The notes beneath the pieces are model-generated. The model ran no database searches, was not told where the DNA came from, and was given only the letters and a program-made list of their open reading frames with translations. Made by a program: the position numbers and the translations under genes. From Lysobacteraceae bacterium (GTDB lineage: Bacteria > Pseudomonadota > Gammaproteobacteria > Xanthomonadales > Wenzhouxiangellaceae), in contig JAIVHD010000229.1 in assembly GCA_020201235.1 (NCBI GenBank), forward strand, positions 2,035 to 21,608: a DNA stretch of 19,574 nt, read 5' to 3'. Shown piece by piece: positions 16,129 to 19,574 of the stretch. Numbering within the stretch: position 1 is the first letter of the stretch; the number at the start of each line of letters is the position of its first letter.

Positions 16129-16407
16129 ATGAGCACCAGCCGCAAGATTTCCCCCAAGTTTGAAGGCCGTATCCAGCCCTGGGGCAACAGCATGGGGTTG
16201 CGCATCACCCGTGCGGTCGGCGAGGCGGCGCAGCTCGGCAAAGGCACCTGGGTGACCATGGAGTTGACCGATGAAGGCCTGCTGATTCGTCCGAAAGAAT
16301 CGCCGCGCAAGACCTGGACGGAGGAAGAGCTGCTCGAAGGGATCGATTCATACCGGGCGCATGCCGACGAACTGCCCGAACTGATCGCCCACGAATACTC
16401 GGACTGA
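16129..16407 (+). CDS. mazE: MazE-type antitoxin (AbrB/SpoVT fold)
   Basis: 92 residues. The N-terminal AbrB-type DNA-binding segment is recognisable at about residues 12-55 (RIQPWGNSMGLRITRAV, then GTWVTMELTDEGLLIRPK). The acidic C-terminal tail (WTEEELLEGIDSYRAHADELPELI) is of the kind that wraps around and neutralises MazF. Its TGA overlaps the ATG of the toxin frame by one base (TGATG), the usual coupled layout. The antitoxin looks intact while the partner toxin is broken, so it is now an orphan antitoxin locally. It may still repress its own promoter or act on a related MazF elsewhere. Confidence 0.88.
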   Translation: MSTSRKISPKFEGRIQPWGNSMGLRITRAVGEAAQLGKGTWVTMELTDEGLLIRPKESPRKTWTEEELLEGIDSYRAHADELPELIAHEYSD

Positions 16408-16889
16408 TGCCCCGCTACATTCCCGAACGCGGCGAGATCGTCTGGCTGGACTTTGAACCCGTCTTATTCACCACCCCTCCTACTGCGACACCGTCAGGCC
16501 CCGCATCTGGGGCGCTTCGCTCGGTCGCGCATCCTCACCGTACAGGCCATTACGTTTCCGGTGCGCTCGGTCGCGAAACACCCCATCTACGGTACCTGAC
16601 AGCGTCTCGCTACGGACGGATGGCGAATAAGCCGGGTTGAACCGACCCGCGGCCGGGAAATCGGCAAATATCGACCGGCGCTCGTGCTCTCCAGCGCGCG
16701 CTACAACCAAAAAACCGGACTACTGATCTGTTGTCCGGTCAGCACCAGCATTCGTGGTGGTCCCACCGAAGTACCGGTCGCCAGTCTGGATGAACCCTTC
16801 GTTGTCGCCAGCAATCTCGTTCACACCCTCGATTGGCGGGAGCGCAAGGTCAAAAAGCGGCCGATGCCGACATGGCGCTGCTCAACGAA
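16407..16889 (+). pseudogene. mazF: MazF-type endoribonuclease toxin, inactivated by insertion and frameshift
   Basis: The first 18 codons read MPRYIPERGEIVWLDFEP, a canonical MazF start. The frame then enters an inserted element and stops at 16638-16640. Directly after the insertion, from 16639, the missing part resumes: EPTRGREIGKYRPALVLSSA, then RYNQKTGLLICCPVSTSIRG, then SNLVHTLDWRERKVKK, with the typical RPALVLS and CPVST motifs. A second lesion follows: after KVKK the expected AADADMALLNE lies in another frame, explained by one missing base at about 16857. The similarity ends after LLNE, where GC-rich hairpin DNA begins, so the last 10-15 codons are lost. An intact MazF (about 110-115 residues) would cleave mRNA at short sequence motifs. 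Confidence 0.88.
16456..16638 (+). mobile_element. MITE-like element inserted in mazF
   Basis: About 183 bases with no coding capacity. The ends are inverted repeats: AACCCGTCTTATTCACCACC at the left (16456-16475), and at the right, read on the other strand from 16638, AACCCGGCTTATTCGCCATC. TTGAACC occurs at both junctions (16453-16459 and 16637-16643), partly overlapping the inverted repeats, and may be a target duplication. The net insertion is 184 bases, which shifts the frame. Inside are a hairpin GCCCC/GGGGC (16498-16513) and a 12-base direct repeat CGCTCGGTCGCG (16518-16529, 16564-16575). A half copy lies at 7779-7861. No transposase is present, so it must have been moved in trans. Confidence 0.78.
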
Positions 16890-17212
16890 CCGGGCCGCGC
16901 CTGCGTAGCGCGCGGCCGGAACTTGGTTTTCGCAGTTCAGTGGAGCAAAGTCAATCGCTGTGCGGGCGGCACCCGGCTTTCCGGCCAAAGGCCGGGCAGG
17001 TCCTTGCCACCCCAACGTTGCATAAATTTTCGGGCCGGAATCGCTACGCTGCCCGGTATAGCAGCCGTCGTATATCACGTCGCGCGGTCCGTACTCGCGT
17101 TGCCAATTCTCACGCAGGGTGAAGCTGCGCTCCGGTTGGCAACAATCCGTGCAGCCCGCGGAAATACCACTCTCCGGGCTTCCAACTCCGAAAATTTATG
17201 CAACGTTGGGGT
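16890..17212. other. Non-coding stretch of 323 bases between mazF remnant and histidine kinase
   Basis: It starts with two GC-rich hairpins: GGCCGCGC (16893-16900) with GCGCGGCC (16910-16917), and CCGGCC (16981-16986) with GGCCGG (16990-16995). The second element with long terminal inverted repeats (17009-17212) follows. No credible gene was seen. Confidence 0.6.
17009..17212 (+). mobile_element. MITE-like element with a perfect 25-bp terminal inverted repeat
   Basis: The left end 17009-17033 (ACCCCAACGTTGCATAAATT...) and the right end 17188-17212 are exact reverse complements over 25 bases, enclosing 154 non-coding bases. The core contains a second inverted repeat, GTTGCCAA (17099-17106) with TTGGCAAC (17136-17143), and a GCTG/CAGC hairpin near 17048-17065. 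No transposase frame and no clear target duplication were seen. The right end abuts the stop codon (17215-17213) of the histidine kinase. It is unrelated in sequence to the element in mazF. Confidence 0.72.
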
Positions 17213-19574
17213 TCAGTCGCGTTGTTCCGGTTCGCGGCGGGTTGGCAACCAGACGTCGAACGTGGTTCCATGGCCCGGTCTGGAGGTGAAGGAGATCCTG
17301 CCGCCGGCCTGATGAACAATCTCGTGGCTGACGGCCAGACCCAATCCGGTGCCGCCGCTTTTCTGCCGGCTGGTGACGAACGGTTCGAAGATGCGCTCAC
17401 CCAGCGCCGGGTCTATGCCTGGCCCGGTATCGATCACGCGCAGACGTGCCGTGGATTTCTGCCCGGCGTCGGATTCGGCCGCGCGCAGTTCGATCGTGAT
17501 GTGTCCCTGACCATCGATGGCGTTGCGGGCGTTGACCACCAGGTTGATCAGGACCTGCTGAAGCTGGATCGGGTCGATGTAGCAAAAGCCGCAGGCTTCG
17601 GACCGCCATTCAAGGCTGATACCCGATGGCAGCAGGCGTTCAAGGAAATCACGCGTTTGATCGACTTCTTTCGCCAGATCGATCCAGCGCGGCGCAACCG
17701 GCTGGCGTCGGGCGAAGGTCAACAGTTGTCGGGTCAGGCTGGCCGCGCGTTCGGCGGCATCGAGGATCTGCTCGGTATCCTTTTGCAGCACCGAATCGGC
17801 CGGGAGGCGATCGGCCAGGGTTTCGGTTCCGCTGACGATGATCGTCAGCACGTTGTTGAAATCATGCGCCACGCCGCCTGCCAGAAGCCCGATCGATTCC
17901 AGTTTCTGTGCTTCGATCTGCGCCACCCGGCGCTGCTCGCGGCGGCGGTAGAGCGCCTGCATGAGCAGCACCATTGCAGCAACCAGAACAATGATGCTCA
18001 GCAGCCACAGAAGCGGCTGGTGCAACAGATGCCGAGCAACATGCAAATCCGCGCTGGTGCTGTCTGAAAAACTGCTGCCGGGCAATCGGGCTCGCACTTC
18101 GAATGTGTAATCTCCGGCCGGAAGTTTCCGGTACATGGCGCTGCGCTCGGCAGTTCGGAACCAGTTTTCGTCGTATCCGGTCAGCCGGTACTGATAGACA
18201 AGATCGGTGGCCTGGCGAAACTCGGGGCTGGCCCAGTGAAACTCGACCCAGTCGGGCAGGGGCGCCAGCCGCAGCGCAGCGCCGATCGGCAGCAGCCGGT
18301 CCTCGCTGAGGATGCGCCGGAAGACCGGCATCAGCGGTGGCGATACCCGTTCCAGAGGCGCCGGATCGATGATCGCGACACCGCTGCTTGTGGGGTACCA
18401 GAGCCGGCCATCGTTCGCCCGCCAGACTGCGGGCTGGAAACCGCCATTGGTCTCAGACCTTGGCATACCATCCGAGCGGTTGATATGCAGGCTCTCCAGG
18501 CGACGGGTCGGATCCGAGAGCGCGGCTTCCAGCGCTTCGGTTTCCATTCTGAACACGCCGCGGTTGCTGCTGATCCAGGTGCCGCCGACATGGTCCTCGA
18601 CCAGGGAAAAAACGTGGCTGTCGGGCAGGCCCTGGGCGGGCCCGATGACGCGCGCCTGGTGGCCGTCCCAATGCAGCAGGCCGTTGGCGGTGGTGATCCA
18701 TATCGCCCCCGACCGGGTTTCGTAAAACCCCGTCGCGCCATGACTGGGCATCTGGTCTTCCAGCGGTGTGCGAACGATCCGGTCGCCACGCTTCCAGAAC
18801 AACCCGTCGCCGTCACTGGCGATCCAGAGCGTCCCGTCGCGATCCATCAGCAAGCCGGTGATGGGTCCATCAAAGCCGCCTTCCGGCTGCCAGAGCACGA
18901 TGCGATCCTCACGGAATTCAGCCAGACCATCGACCATGCCCAGCCATAGACGCTCGCCATCGGCGGCCATGGAACCAATGGTCGGGTGCGGCAGTCCATC
19001 GCCGTCATTCCAGCCGCCGGTCACTTGCCCGTCGGTGATTCGATTCAGCCCGCTGCGCGTTCCCGCCCAGACGGCGTCGTTCCACTCGGCCAGCGACAGC
19101 ACCCGATCCGAGAGCAATCCCTGCTCGGTGCCGAAGGTCGAGATCTCACCATCCGCCAGCCGGGTGACGCCGCCGCCGAAACTGCCGATCCACATTGCGC
19201 CGTCCGCGCTCTGCATGACCGGCAGGATCGGAAACGCGGGCAAGCCGTGGCGGCCCGTGAGCGGCAGTGCCCGGCCCTGGCGCAATTGAATCAATCCGCT
19301 GCTGCCGGTGGCCAGCCACAGGTTGCGCTGACGGTCCTCGAACACGCTGGTGACATGCGACCGGGCGAGACCATCCGGTTCCGACAGTTGCTCGAATTCG
19401 TGCTCGCAGCGTCGGACCACATTCCCGCTGTCGAGGCCGATCCACAGCACGCCTTGACTGTCCTCGAGCAACGAGCGAACGAAGAGTTCATCGTCCAGCC
19501 CTCGCTGGCCGGTGTGCTCGGTCAGTTCATTCCGGTCCAGACTGAACAAACCGGTCCGCGTGCCAATCCATAAC
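17213..19574 (-). CDS. Sensor histidine kinase with two-component-regulator propeller (5' end outside window)
   Basis: The frame is open to the right edge (the first visible residues read LWIGTRTGLFSLDRNEL), so the start lies outside and the TTG at 19549 is not the start. Residue numbers below count from 19549. A series of about nine propeller repeats of the type LW(I/L)GT..GL occupies about 1-425, followed by a Y_Y_Y immunoglobulin-like domain (about 435-490: YQYRLTGYDENWFRT, LPAGDYTFEVRA). A membrane helix lies at about 507-530 (LLWLLSIIVLVAAMVLLM). The HisKA domain has H562 in GGVAHDFNN, and the ATPase domain carries NLVVNARNAI (N box), DTGPGI (G1) and GGTGLGLAVSH (G2). The topology is periplasmic sensor and cytoplasmic kinase, as in hybrid one-protein systems, but no receiver domain is attached at the C-terminus and no response regulator is in view. 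Confidence 0.92.
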   Translation of the reverse strand, partial: LWIGTRTGLFSLDRNELTEHTGQRGLDDELFVRSLLEDSQGVLWIGLDSGNVVRRCEHEFEQLSEPDGLARSHVTSVFEDRQRNLWLATGSSGLIQLRQGRALPLTGRHGLPAFPILPVMQSADGAMWIGSFGGGVTRLADGEISTFGTEQGLLSDRVLSLAEWNDAVWAGTRSGLNRITDGQVTGGWNDGDGLPHPTIGSMAADGERLWLGMVDGLAEFREDRIVLWQPEGGFDGPITGLLMDRDGTLWIASDGDGLFWKRGDRIVRTPLEDQMPSHGATGFYETRSGAIWITTANGLLHWDGHQARVIGPAQGLPDSHVFSLVEDHVGGTWISSNRGVFRMETEALEAALSDPTRRLESLHINRSDGMPRSETNGGFQPAVWRANDGRLWYPTSSGVAIIDPAPLERVSPPLMPVFRRILSEDRLLPIGAALRLAPLPDWVEFHWASPEFRQATDLVYQYRLTGYDENWFRTAERSAMYRKLPAGDYTFEVRARLPGSSFSDSTSADLHVARHLLHQPLLWLLSIIVLVAAMVLLMQALYRRREQRRVAQIEAQKLESIGLLAGGVAHDFNNVLTIIVSGTETLADRLPADSVLQKDTEQILDAAERAASLTRQLLTFARRQPVAPRWIDLAKEVDQTRDFLERLLPSGISLEWRSEACGFCYIDPIQLQQVLINLVVNARNAIDGQGHITIELRAAESDAGQKSTARLRVIDTGPGIDPALGERIFEPFVTSRQKSGGTGLGLAVSHEIVHQAGGRISFTSRPGHGTTFDVWLPTRREPEQRD

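Noticed and set aside
1..19574. CRISPR arrays, tRNA or rRNA genes
   Set aside because: No regularly spaced short direct repeats, no tRNA cloverleaf with a T-loop motif and no rRNA signature were seen on either strand.

Overview
The window looks like chromosomal DNA from a GC-rich gammaproteobacterium, probably near the Xanthomonadales/Lysobacterales or Wenzhouxiangella-type lineages. This rests on three things: serine/threonine kinases fused to TPRs paired with an ECF sigma factor, several secreted proteins ending in a short '(D)GFE' tail, and a cobalamin riboswitch in front of a class I ribonucleotide reductase. The taxonomic call is an inference from gene style, not a database match.

Region by region: (1) 2-1654 is the 3' part of a membrane Ser/Thr kinase with a TPR-rich C-terminus. 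(2) 1748-7684, all on the minus strand, is an accessory block. It holds a secreted beta-propeller-like protein, a four-TM protein, a broken choice-of-anchor-D (HYDIN-like) fragment and a 1031-residue beta-helix protein with two DUF1554-like domains. Three of these four end in the same short tail, and each of those three has an AAAAGTGGACA(C/T)CT repeat end just upstream. Two longer repeat copies (2837-3062 and 4353-4483) sit among them. (3) 7994-11383 holds a possible small exported peptide, an ECF sigma factor and a second, complete Ser/Thr kinase-TPR protein. The sigma factor and kinase are divergent, an arrangement typical of this kinase class. (4) 11457-12398 is an AraC-type HTH fused to an O6-methylguanine-DNA methyltransferase. 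(5) 12587-15901 is a promoter, cobalamin riboswitch, nrdA and nrdB. Both reductase subunits lack an ATP-cone, and all visible catalytic residues are present. (6) 16129-17212 is a mazEF toxin-antitoxin locus whose antitoxin is intact. Its toxin gene is split by a 0.18-kb inverted-repeat element, frameshifted and cut at the 3' end, and is followed by GC-rich hairpins and a second element with a perfect 25-bp terminal inverted repeat. (7) 17213-19574 is a large sensor histidine kinase with a periplasmic propeller, running off the window.

Functionally, the reductase operon should be silenced when B12 is plentiful, which implies a B12-dependent reductase elsewhere in the genome. The kinases and the histidine kinase are separate signalling systems. 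The most distinctive signals are the shared C-terminal tail on unrelated exported proteins, the local family of non-coding repeats around those genes, and the toxin gene destroyed by a MITE-like element related to a fragment 8.7 kb away.
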